Shown: piece after piece, positions 1 through 10,754 of the stretch
Position numbering within the stretch: position 1 is the first letter of the stretch
Layout of the letters: the number at the start of each line of letters is the position of its first letter
DNA from: Echria macrotheca
Taxonomy: Eukaryota > Ascomycota > Sordariomycetes > Sordariales > Schizotheciaceae
Direction of reading: 5' to 3'
DNA length: 64,000 nt
Assembly (NCBI GenBank): GCA_030411725.1
Contig: MU839831.1
Span: 1,860,001 to 1,924,000 of the forward strand
The notes under the pieces: model-generated
Databases searched by the model: none
What the model saw: the letters and a program-made list of their open reading frames with translations, nothing else
What the model was told of the DNA's origin: nothing
Program-made: the position numbers and the translations under genes

Positions 1-42
1 CCCAGTTCCCAGTTCCCGGCTCCCAGTTTCCGGCTCCCGGGC
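1..42. repeat. 7-bp minisatellite, about six units
   Basis: Tandem C-rich heptamers alternate between CCCAGTT and CCCGGCT with single-base variants. The array lies at the window edge, so its full length is unknown. It is outside the AT-rich element that starts at 92. Confidence 0.7.
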
Positions 43-91
43 CGTGGACTCCAATGTTCCTTATGTTGGCACCCACTACCAGGTATTTAGC

Positions 92-104
92 TACCTTAGC
101 GGGA
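92..104 (+). repeat. Left terminal inverted repeat
   Basis: TACCTTAGCGGGA. It is identical, inverted, to 9638-9650. The initial TA may be the target-site duplication. Confidence 0.7.
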
Positions 105-3100
105 GGATGCGCGGCAATCTAAGCCCCGCCAAGGGGTAATAAGCCTTAATAAATCGCCTAATACTTAAAAAAGTTTTAAGTCCTTCCAAGGACCCCTAAG
201 CCATGCCAGAATAGCCTAAACCTTATAGAAAACCCCCTATAACAGTACCCTAAAGCGCCCTATAATGCCTTATAGCAGTACCCTGTAATTTAGGGGAATA
301 TACTAAACTCGTCTACTAATAACACTACTAAATCCCCTATATAGCACCCTCCACAACGCACCTAACCGCCTACTAGATCCTATCCTTTATTTATTCCACT
401 CAGCCAAATCTACATTACTACCTACTATTAAGTCATTATTCCAAATTATTCCATATTACGATACAATATTAATACTATTACAATTCCACCACCACTCTCC
501 AAACCACATATCCTTTAATAACTTATCGTATATCTTAATCGCAACTAATAATTATAATATTTCCACGTATAAATAATAATTTCTCGTCTAAATACTATTA
601 TAAATAAATATAAGTTAACTTAAACGGTTTGAAATAAACGGGGTAATTAATATATACCTTTTTTTAGTTATATATTAGTACGGGTAGTTAGGAATTACGA
701 TATAAAATTAATAGGTAAGGTTTTATAATAATTAGGGACTTATTAAGTATATTAACGTTCCTAATTTAGTATATCCGCATATACGCCCCAATAAGACTAC
801 CTTAATAACCTAGTATTATAAATACTTAATATTTTACTTATTTTAAACAAAATCCTACTTTTTATCGTTAATAGGTATTATATATAGTCGGGTAAGTAAA
901 ACTTTATTAATTCCAATGATCTCTAGGGAGTTGTAGATATAGATAGTATACCTTAAGTTAAGGATATCATTTTTATCGTCTAAAACTACCATTAGAGTAA
1001 CTATTAGGAAGATATAATCCTTATTGTTAAACCTATAAATAAAGATATAGTTAATAAGGTCGAGTAACTCGTCTTATAACTATTAGTTAAAATTACGGTA
1101 CTATACGTACTAACTACGCGTAAAGATATATTAATATAATACCCTAAAATATGTAATGTTAGTATTATATTATTCTTTTATCTACCCTATATTACTAAAG
1201 CCACTGTTTAAAGCGAAAGTCATTATTTTTAAGTATTACAAGATTATTTTTTATTAATAGCTTTTTATATTAATAGAAATCTATTAAAATAACTTTATTT
1301 TTAAACTTTTTAAGCCTAATTTAACTATAAAATCGGTTATTATACCCGCGTACCTATGCGCTATTCGGATACAAGGTAAAAACTAAGTATTAAGATTTTA
1401 AAAATACTTTTAACTTTCCGTTTACCTTATAATACTTTACCTAAATCTACACTTGTAAATTTAAACCTTACGTAGATTAATTACAATACGGGAAAAATAT
1501 TACTTTTCTTTTACATATTATTACAAGATAAATTAAATTAAAAAAATAATAAAAATTAATAATTTCGTAGAGATATCGATAAAAAGCATTATTACTAAAT
1601 AGTATCTTTAATACCGTTTTTACTAAAAATAGCCCTAAACGGGTTATAATAATCTCCTACCGTTCCAACTACTTTAGTTTTATTAAAATACCTTTAAACC
1701 TAACCTATAAGGTAATTAACTTTACCGCCTAACTATCTTATCCCTAAAGTATAATACGCTACACTTCGCCACTAGATAAGGTGGTAACGCGTCTGTAGGG
1801 GAATAATAACAAAGAAAACAATAATTCACTTAGGTATGTATAAAGAAGGGGGTAAGATAAAACTTATTTATTAGTAAATCTAAATTTATTAGCCTATTAC
1901 AAAGCGCTATCAAATACATAAATTACGTCCTAACTATAATCTTTAATATACGCTTACCGTAAACTCTTCTTAAACCTATTTATTATATAAATATTACGTA
2001 TTAAAAGCAATTTATGGTTGTTAATTAGGTAGCGGATATTTTTAACGTTTACTTTCCCGATAATAGCCGCTTAAAGGTAGTATTTATTAGTACTACTAAA
2101 TATAACTAACTCAAAATTAAGCTTTTCGTTTTAACCGTTCAATTATTAGCGGTTAATTTATATTAAAATAGGGTCAAACAAAGTCGAATAATTATTATAT
2201 AAATACCTTATCTTCACTATTAACTTATTATTATCGGTAAATCTATTTCGTAAAACTAACTATATCGTAAGCATTAGGTTATATATACCAAGCTTTTACT
2301 TCTTAATATTAATTATATTAAAACAATAAACCTAGTTCTTTAATTTGCTACAAACGTATGGTTAAAAACCCTTCCCTAATTTATAAAATATATACTAATA
2401 TTAATTTTCCCCTATAAAAGTATTAATATTAACAGGTATATTATACTCCTTTACAATTAAAAAGTAATATATTTTAAGGTATATATTTAAATATAATATA
2501 TTTTTTTCCTACTAATTAACTTCTTTTAATTTAACTTTTATAGTTAGGATTAACGTACTATAAAATAATTTAATAAATTAATACGAAGCGATAGATATAT
2601 TACAGCTACAAGCATAACTTAAAATATAATTAAGCAATATATATCTATAATAAGTCACCTGTAATCTAGCTTTCAAAGTTAGCTAACAAAGTTATTAGAA
2701 CAATATACAATTCTCGTAAATAATATTAACCATATTATTATAGGCTTTCTTCGATATTTAAAAGTTTATAAATACGCTATTTAAATATACAAGGTTAATA
2801 TATACGCATATAATAAAATCGACAATCTTATTATTATTAGTTATCTTTAGCCACCTTCTACCCTTAAAAAAGATATACTAGTAAATAAACTTAACGTATA
2901 GCTATAAATAAAATAACGATAGTATAATAACAGATTATCTTACATATACCGAAAGCGAATAGCTACCTAAGTGGTAAATAGGTGATTGTAATCTTGCCTA
3001 ACTAGGTGGGAATAGTTAAATACAAAGTTATTAAATATATACCTAGCGTTTTATCTTAGTTAAAATACTATAGACTAGTATATTATATATTAATAACGTT

Positions 3101-6100
3101 AATTTTTAAAACTCTAAGTAAGCTAAATTAAGCGGATAAAATAAAATAAAATTTAACGTTAGGCTAATAAAAGGTAAAGCTACCTTTTGCCCCTTTAAAC
3201 CTTATTATTAACTATAGGTATTAGCTTTACCACTTATTTCCTTACTATATATCTTTTTATATATCTTAATAATTTAATAGTAGTAACGCTTATATATTAC
3301 TATATCGAAGTTTAAAATATTTTGTAGCTAGTCCGTATTTTACGTTCTGCGATTAATCGTATAAAATTAATATTATTTAAGGAATTTAGGACCGTGGAAG
3401 CCTGAATTCTTGTCGTTTTGCAGCATATTACTAAAATAGTAGATTATAGGAACGATAAGGATAACGTTTTTATTATTAATCTATGTTTTTACGCCTTAGT
3501 TAAGATATTTAAGTAATTACAGTGTACAAATAATATTATTAAAATTAAAGCTATGCGGATTAAGTATTAATAGCAGGATATTTATTTAACGGTAACAATT
3601 TTTAATATTAAGAGTTACCGGGATTGCGTATATTTCAATAAGCGATTAATAGGAATTATAAAAGATACTAAAACTGTTAATAAAAATTATAATTAGGTAG
3701 AATATTACCCTTATAAAGTCCTATTACTTAAATATCAATCAACTATATATCTAAATCTTAAGCTCGTTACGTAGAGGATAGGTGTGATATAGTAGCGTTA
3801 TTATATCCGCTTAAATATCTATTATTTGGCGAATTAGAAACTATTTTTAATCGATTATTAGAATATATTTATATTATAAAAAGGTAGGTTTTAGTCTTTT
3901 TTTATCAGTTAGTTTAAAATTTAGATAAAAATCCTTTATCGACTTTTCCTAAAAGTAATTGTATTTAAAGCTTACGTTAACGATTTTAACCAGATCCTTT
4001 TAGGGAACAAATACTAAATCTTATACTATTAGAAACTTATTAGCTTCCTATACTATATCGCTAAAAGCTACGGAAATATCACTTTCACTAACCTATATAA
4101 ACTTTAATTAATAATCTAATAGTAATTTTAAGTAGCGTTTTTAAGAAAAAACTTTTTAAATTTGTAAAGTAACGTTATTATTAACTTTTATATAGCTTTA
4201 CGCTTTAAAATCCCGCCTAATAGCGTAAATATGGCTAATATAGGTAAGTAACGGTATATTAATAGTTGCTTCCTAGCAATAGTAGCCGCTATCTTAATAA
4301 TAATATATAATAAAGTTGGAGATAAAAATAGGCTTAACCTTATATCCCTTACTATTAATAATATATACAAATTAACCGGAGGTTATACGATTAAACCTAA
4401 TTTAAGCTTATATCTAATATAACTTTAGGGGTTTATCGATAAAGTAGCCTAAATTATAATATATATCTTCCATTAAGTTTAATAATATGATGTTTTAAAA
4501 TAAGGATACTAGGTTAATAATATAAAGCTTAACTGTGATCTCCTTACCGGTTTACTTACTTTTAATTTCTTTTTTAAATTGTTAAATAGTTAGAAGCTTT
4601 TGAACTTGTAACGGGATATTAGTAATATAAGTATCGGTTAATAGAAGTTACTTTTTAATCCGGCTTTTAAGCGTAGCTAGCTAGCTAAATAGGTTTTTTA
4701 CTTTTTTAGGCTTATGAAAAAGGCTTATAACCTTATAAAACGCTACGTATTATATGCAATTAAGATTAAAAATATATATATATATACCAAAAGTGAATTT
4801 AAAATTCAATATTTTTTGGAACCTGTTTTGGTAATATATAATAAGGTAAAATAAATCAAAGTACGTCTTTATAAAAACGTTATTAATATATGGTCCGGTA
4901 TTTAGTATCTATAGCGTAAGGATTGCTAATGTTAAAGATTTAGGCTCCTTTTCTACATCCTCCCCCTCGTTAAAAGGTATAAAATCTATTATCTCGCTAT
5001 TTTAAGTAAAAATCTATTTATTGTACTTTTACGCCTTATATAATTCCTTTTAATTAAAGCTACTAAAAAGAATATTTAAATCGATTTAAACCTTATTATT
5101 ATTAATATTAATAAATTTTATAGTAAGGTTAATAATCTATACTAGTTTATATTTAATTATAATAATTTACCTTTATCGTTAGATCTAGTAATAATATTTT
5201 TGCTATTATTTTAAGATATTAATATTTTATTTTCCCAAAATATACCTATATCATCTCTATTTTCGGTAGCATTTTAATAATTGTAGCTTAAGCTTTCAAT
5301 AAGTTGATTTTAAGCCTTTAAGGCGTTTTATAATATTTTATTATATCGTAATCGTCAATAATTAATAAAAGGGAGATTTTAGACCTTTTTTAGTATGGTT
5401 TTAATATAATAAGTAGTAATTTTTAATGTTTAAGAAGGGTTTACGGTTAGGAATTATATTGTAATATATAGTGGTAAAGTTAAAAATTATATAAATTAGG
5501 GGGGTTAAAGCTAGAGGTTGAAAGTGGGTACGTATTATTCGATTAAAATTTCGCAAAGTCTAAAGGTAGTGTATTAGGTAAGTCCAGAGTTGTTATACCT
5601 TTCCTCTAATAAACTAGTTTATATTAGTACTTTTTAAAACCAATTAATTAGTAGCGTTAAATCTTTACGTAGTAATAAAACTATATAGTAAAAACCTTTA
5701 CTTTAAACCTTTACGATTTTGTAATAAAAAATATTACCCCTTTTTATTTATCTAAATATTAATACTAATAATTTAGGCTTTTAACGATTTTTTTTGCAAA
5801 GGTTAACTGGAACTTGTATTTTTGGCCTTATTTATAGGTAAAAAAAATTAACTACGTATTATCTTAAATTCCTCCTCCTATGTTTTATCCCCCTTTTTCT
5901 TCGTTTTTTTCCGCATATTATAAAACTTTTTCCCTTAGTTATAGCTATTATTACAATATATTAAATACTTAATAGTAAGGTATCCTTAACCCATTTTTAC
6001 GGTCTATTAATTTACTAACGTATAAATTACCTGATCGCGGGTATTAACTATACGATAGCTTAGGAAAGGATTTGTAAAAACTTAAAAGCTTAGTTAATTA

Positions 6101-7291
6101 GTAAACCTTACTAAGATCAAAGGTCTAAATTATTATCGCTATATCCAAATATAATAATAGTGATAATTTTATAAATTTTTAAAATAAGGAGGGTTTACCC
6201 TAAGTTTCGAATCATATTAATAAAAGCTAATATAAATCGTAAAAGAAGGAATATAAGCGTAAAAAGTTAATATCTTTTTTCTAATTAACCTTTTGGACTA
6301 ATAATTAGTTTATAAGTATTAGTGGTAATTAATATACTCTTTTACGTGCGTTTAATTACTTAAGCTTATTAGTATATAAGAAAATATTAGTTCTACTGCT
6401 TATTATCCCCCCTTTTTATAGTAGGAATTTATCGTTTTAAAAGATTATATTAAATAGTAAACCTAGTACTTATATCTTCTCGTAATCCCAAATTCCCCTT
6501 TCGGCGATAACGCTAAACCTTAGATTTATAAGTGCCCTAAAGCTAGTGATAAAGCTACCGAAGTTTTTCTTACTTTATTAATTTACGTTAGCTACTAATC
6601 TCGTAAATATCTACTACCGTATTATTATATATTTTAACTTTAACAAATATTAAAACAACAAAAACAAAGACGAAGATAAAGTAAATAACCTTTTAGATAT
6701 ACTTAATAAAGACGCAGAAAGAGAGAAAGCTAAAAAAGCTTATAAAGTTTATAAGTAAAAAGCGCATTAATAGGCTAAATATAATACTAAAACGATATAA
6801 CTCATCCAATAGCAAATAGCTACGGGAGGCTTATCCCAAAGGCCTCCTACTACTATCCGCATTATAATAAGTTTAATTTATATTTTATTTTAAAAGCACT
6901 ATTATTAATATTTTTAAAGCGTTTTATAAATAATACTAAGCTGCTGCTAATAAGGCACTAATACCGCTTAGCGCAAACTTATCCAGTGTTAAAACCATTA
7001 TATAAGAATTATCTACTGCAAATATCGCCTTATTGATAGTAAACGTACCCGTTACGCTAATACCGGTAACTTTAACCTATTATATTAAAATAACACTATA
7101 AGTATAAGCCCTTAAAGAAAAGCTACTATATCTTTTTTATAAGGCGTTTTATTTATTAATTTACAAATTAAAGGATAATATACCTATTAAATTATCCTAG
7201 GATAAAATAAGGGATAAAGTGGTTGCGATTTTAATAACCCTAGCTACGTTTACTAACATTGATTAATAAGGATAATAATTTTAAAAAGCTA

Positions 7292-7383
7292 TAAATACTA
7301 GCGTAAATACTATTAGTATAGATATTACTAGCGTAGATGCTGCTGGCGCAGATATTGCTGGTGTAGATATTATTAGCGCAGAT
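7292..7383 (+). repeat. 15-bp in-frame minisatellite in the AT-rich element
   Basis: About six units of 15 bp, such as GATATTACTAGCGTA and GATGCTGCTGGCGCA. In one frame each unit reads Asp/Asn, Ile/Ala/Thr, Thr/Ala/Ile, Ser/Gly, Val/Ala, a five-residue peptide repeat. This is one of the few stretches of the block that keeps TG and CA dinucleotides. It probably marks the remains of a protein-coding gene of the element. Confidence 0.6.
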
Positions 7384-9556
7384 CTCATACTGGATAATAT
7401 CCTTTTAGCTTATTTTAATAAGGTAATCTATATACGCCTCCTTTATAATTTTGACATTAAGATATATAAAGATTATTTTATCTTTTGTGGTAATAAGGGG
7501 TTTATTTTTAATACTATTTTACAAGTGTATAGCGATTATATTTTAATAGTTGATAAGCTTTTATCGCTTTGGCTTAAATGTTTAAACTGGTATAATGATT
7601 GCTAAACGAGAATCCTATAGCATTATTAGTCTAGTTTCTACACCTAATACAAAAACTTTACTGCGATTAAGCTAACCATTTTAAAACTTTTATACAATAT
7701 AACTAATATAAGCGTAACGAATAGTAAACGTTGTAAAGTATAAAAGGCGTATAAAAAGCTTATACTCCTATATCTTATAAAACCAATAATTATAACGATT
7801 TAAAAACCCCTTATCAACCTTTTTAATATAAATAAAACATTTTTTGACAAAAATAATACCCGCTTTAAGCTAGCTTTATATTATATCCATATTATATTCA
7901 ACACAATCGTACCAATAATATTTAGATATATTACTAGCTAAAATAATACTGACTTTATAGCGATAAAAGGTAATAAAAGCTTATAATTGGAAATTATTAT
8001 AACGTATTAAAATCTTATATATTATTTTAATTTTATTAATATGAAAAAATCTACCTTTATTTAGCGGATTATAATTAAAAAGCGTATTAAAATAGGTTAT
8101 ATTAATTATACCCTAGGGATATACGTATAGGATGACGAGATACTACCCCCACCTCCTTCTGGTTATAAGCGTCATTCTCCTTTTATCCCCCTAATAAATC
8201 TTAAAACTTTAATAACTAGGAAAGCTTTAATATCTACTGTTACTTAGCCTAATTCTAGTAGTTCCGCGCAAAGTAAGCAGAGGAAAGGATTATTAGATAA
8301 GCTATTTATTAATCCTAACTATTAGGATAATAAGTATAATAATAAGGTTAGTTAAGGTAAAGGTGGTGATAAAGATAAAGAGGATAATAAAAAGGATAAT
8401 AAAGAGAAATAATTCCTGCTTTATTTCCCTAAACGTAAAGGGAAAAAGTACGTTATTAATTTACCCTTTTATCTACTTAGAAATCACGTTACGGATTATA
8501 TTATTAAAAAGCCTTCGCGGTTTAGATATAGTAATAGCGAAAAGACTTAAAGCGGAGGTATTACTAATGGAGTTAGTAAAGCTAGAGCCAGTAGAACTAG
8601 AGGCGGTAAAGCTAGAGGCAACTAACTAGGTAGAAGTTAACTAAATACTAATATCGATTCTATAGGTATCTTTAAAAAAGACTTTAGATTGTTATTTATT
8701 TTACTAACTCCCTAAAATTACAATATAATCCGTAAAAAATGTAATTTAGTTTATTTAAATCAAATAGCCCCCCTTATAATAAGTCTACTTTATTTGTCTT
8801 CTAAAACAAGTTTAAACACTATATTTCTCTTTAACCAAATATATCGGCTTATACCGGTTTATTTAAATAAAGTTAAATTCCTTTACAACGATAATAATTA
8901 TTATATAGATATTATATTTAGCTTTTACGTAAATACCATTATCCTTAATTTCACAATAATCCGTAATATTATTACTTTTGGACGTAATATTTCACCCTTT
9001 CCTAGCGTTTTTTAACGTCGCTATCGTCGCCGTGAAACTAGATTTTAAGTCGTTTTGCTGCGATATATAAGTATTATATTTATATTCTATTTACTATATA
9101 AGGAGGATTATAGCTTTTTTTAACAGCCTAGTAATTTTACTTTCAAGTTTAACGGCAAAATCTTACCATAGGGATAAATAGAGCTATAGATCCTTACTTA
9201 AATGCTGATTTTTTATATATTAATTAGGTTTAACGATACTATAACTAATAGTTTTTAAGTATACTTTTGCTAATATAGGTTTTAGTTAGTTTTTTTATAT
9301 TATAAGGCAAATACCGGTATAATAGACTTTTCTTGCGATACGTAGTATTTTGTTTATAACAATGGTAAGGTATTGTTAATTGACGCGACTGCAACTACGT
9401 AGTTAAAAGGGGTGGGATGCGACTGTTTGGAACCTTACAGGGCCTTATAGCGCTCTTGGGCGCTGAAGCCCACTGAAGCACCTACTGAAGGGACATATAG
9501 GTACCTACCCCGTAGATTTTGTATAGCGGGGTATAAACCCTAGCCCCGCGCGAAAT

Positions 9557-9604
9557 AAGGCTTAGGCCCTAAAATTAAGGCTTAGCCTATATATTAAGGC
9601 TTAG
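9557..9604 (+). repeat. Subterminal repeats AAGGCTTAG x3
   Basis: The nonamer occurs at 9557-9565, 9577-9585 and 9596-9604, spaced 20 and 19 bp apart. Related forms in the opposite orientation lie near the left end (TAAGCCTTA at 140-148, CTAAGCC at 196-202). Subterminal motif arrays of this kind are common transposase-binding regions. That role is inferred here. Confidence 0.55.
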
Positions 9605-9637
9605 CATCTATAGCAGGAATTATATCTTTCCACGTTT

Positions 9638-9650
9638 TCCCGCTAAGGTA
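9638..9650 (-). repeat. Right terminal inverted repeat
   Basis: TCCCGCTAAGGTA is the exact reverse complement of 92-104. Normal-composition DNA begins immediately outside it. Confidence 0.7.
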
Positions 9651-10754
9651 CTCGCCTCTCCTAGCGGCCAGGGGAAGAAGTTAAGAACTAAAATGGGACT
9701 TGCCGAGATTCGTTGCACCCTGCAGTTGAAACTCATGCGGAGATTTCCGTTTTTCTTTGCTTTCCCTCCCAGGTTGCAGTGTATGTGATGTACTTGTACA
9801 TATCCAACACCATTATAACCATGGCAATAAACTAGTGCCCCGAGTTGACTTTTTCTTGACAACCGGAGGAGAGGAGAGATTGATCCCCCCCCGCCCCAAC
9901 CCCGAGCTTTTACCGTCTCTCTCACTGCCTCATCTCACCTACCTACCTAGATAACACACATCCATAAATCTTTGGGGATGTGGACGGGGATAGGCAAGGT
10001 AGGTGTGGTTATCCAAATCGTGTATGCCCCATTGGTACAACTACCTTACCCAGATCGGACTCGCTCATCCACCGACCGACCTACCCCTATCTCGACGAAC
10101 ACACGCATTATTATTGAACAACATCACGAATAGAGACATACCACTTCCACTTAATCAATCCCGCTTGTTTTGACACTTCATCAAACATTCTGTACTGTAC
10201 GATCTTACTAGGTATCTTCTCTCATCCCACCCCGCTCACCCCGAGCGGTCCATCACTCCATCCCCTTCCCCAGACACCCACCCAGTCCATACACCACCAA
10301 ACAGTCCATGCACCCCACAACCTGAAGTACAGTCTGTCAACCCAGACGCCTGAGCCAACCCAGACAGACACAAACCACAAACCACAACACCAAGAAAAAG
10401 ATAACACCACAAAAATAATACTAATCACTGTCTGTAAACGACGACAAAAACTCCAGCCCCCAATTCGGACGAACCCCAGCAGTGCAGCACCGACGAACTC
10501 ATAGTACTTTCCCCCCCTTCCACCCCACCTGGAAACGCCAGAGCTGGAACCCGAAACCTGGAACCTGGTACCTGGCAGTACAGTGACTGCACCCTCCCAC
10601 CCCGTCGATTACCCACCCACCGACCCCCCAAAACCTAGGCGCCGTAAAGTGATACAAGTTGCCGAGGAGACAAAAATAATAAAAAGCATAGCGGTGACCG
10701 GCCCAGCGCCATTCTATGCATACTGAAACAAAAGAAAGAAAAGAAAAAAAAATA
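9651..10754. other. Intergenic, no gene seen
   Basis: C-rich low-complexity DNA between the element and the 3' end of HPC2. Short open frames here have biased low-complexity translations and no recognisable domain. The right part should include the HPC2 3' UTR. Confidence 0.5.

Larger units (their letters stand above)
92..9650. mobile_element. RIP-degraded DNA-transposon-like element with terminal inverted repeats
   Basis: The block is extremely AT-rich between normal-GC flanks and has no intact gene. Bases 92-104 read TACCTTAGCGGGA, and 9638-9650 are the exact reverse complement. The outermost TA on each side fits a TA target-site duplication, leaving an 11-bp inverted repeat CCTTAGCGGGA. 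Both arms sit at the points where base composition changes. In 601-780 I count 37 TA, one CA and one TG, the pattern left by C-to-T mutation at CA on both strands (RIP). Copies of a short motif (AAGGCTTAG and variants) lie just inside both ends. I see no readable transposase, so the superfamily is open. The length of 9.56 kb is large for a Tc1/mariner element, so a nested or composite structure is possible. Confidence 0.65.

Noticed and set aside
4188..4370. 60-codon minus-strand frame in the AT-rich block
   Set aside because: Composition-driven hydrophobic translation with no homology recognisable.
8363..9015. Two small open frames (88 and 73 codons) in the AT-rich element
   Set aside because: AT-rich DNA gives Ile/Leu/Asn/Tyr-rich translations by chance; no domain, and the surroundings are saturated with stops.
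9960..9990. ACATCC...GGATGT hairpin near the element border
   Set aside because: A short stem of a kind expected often by chance; no context supports a function.
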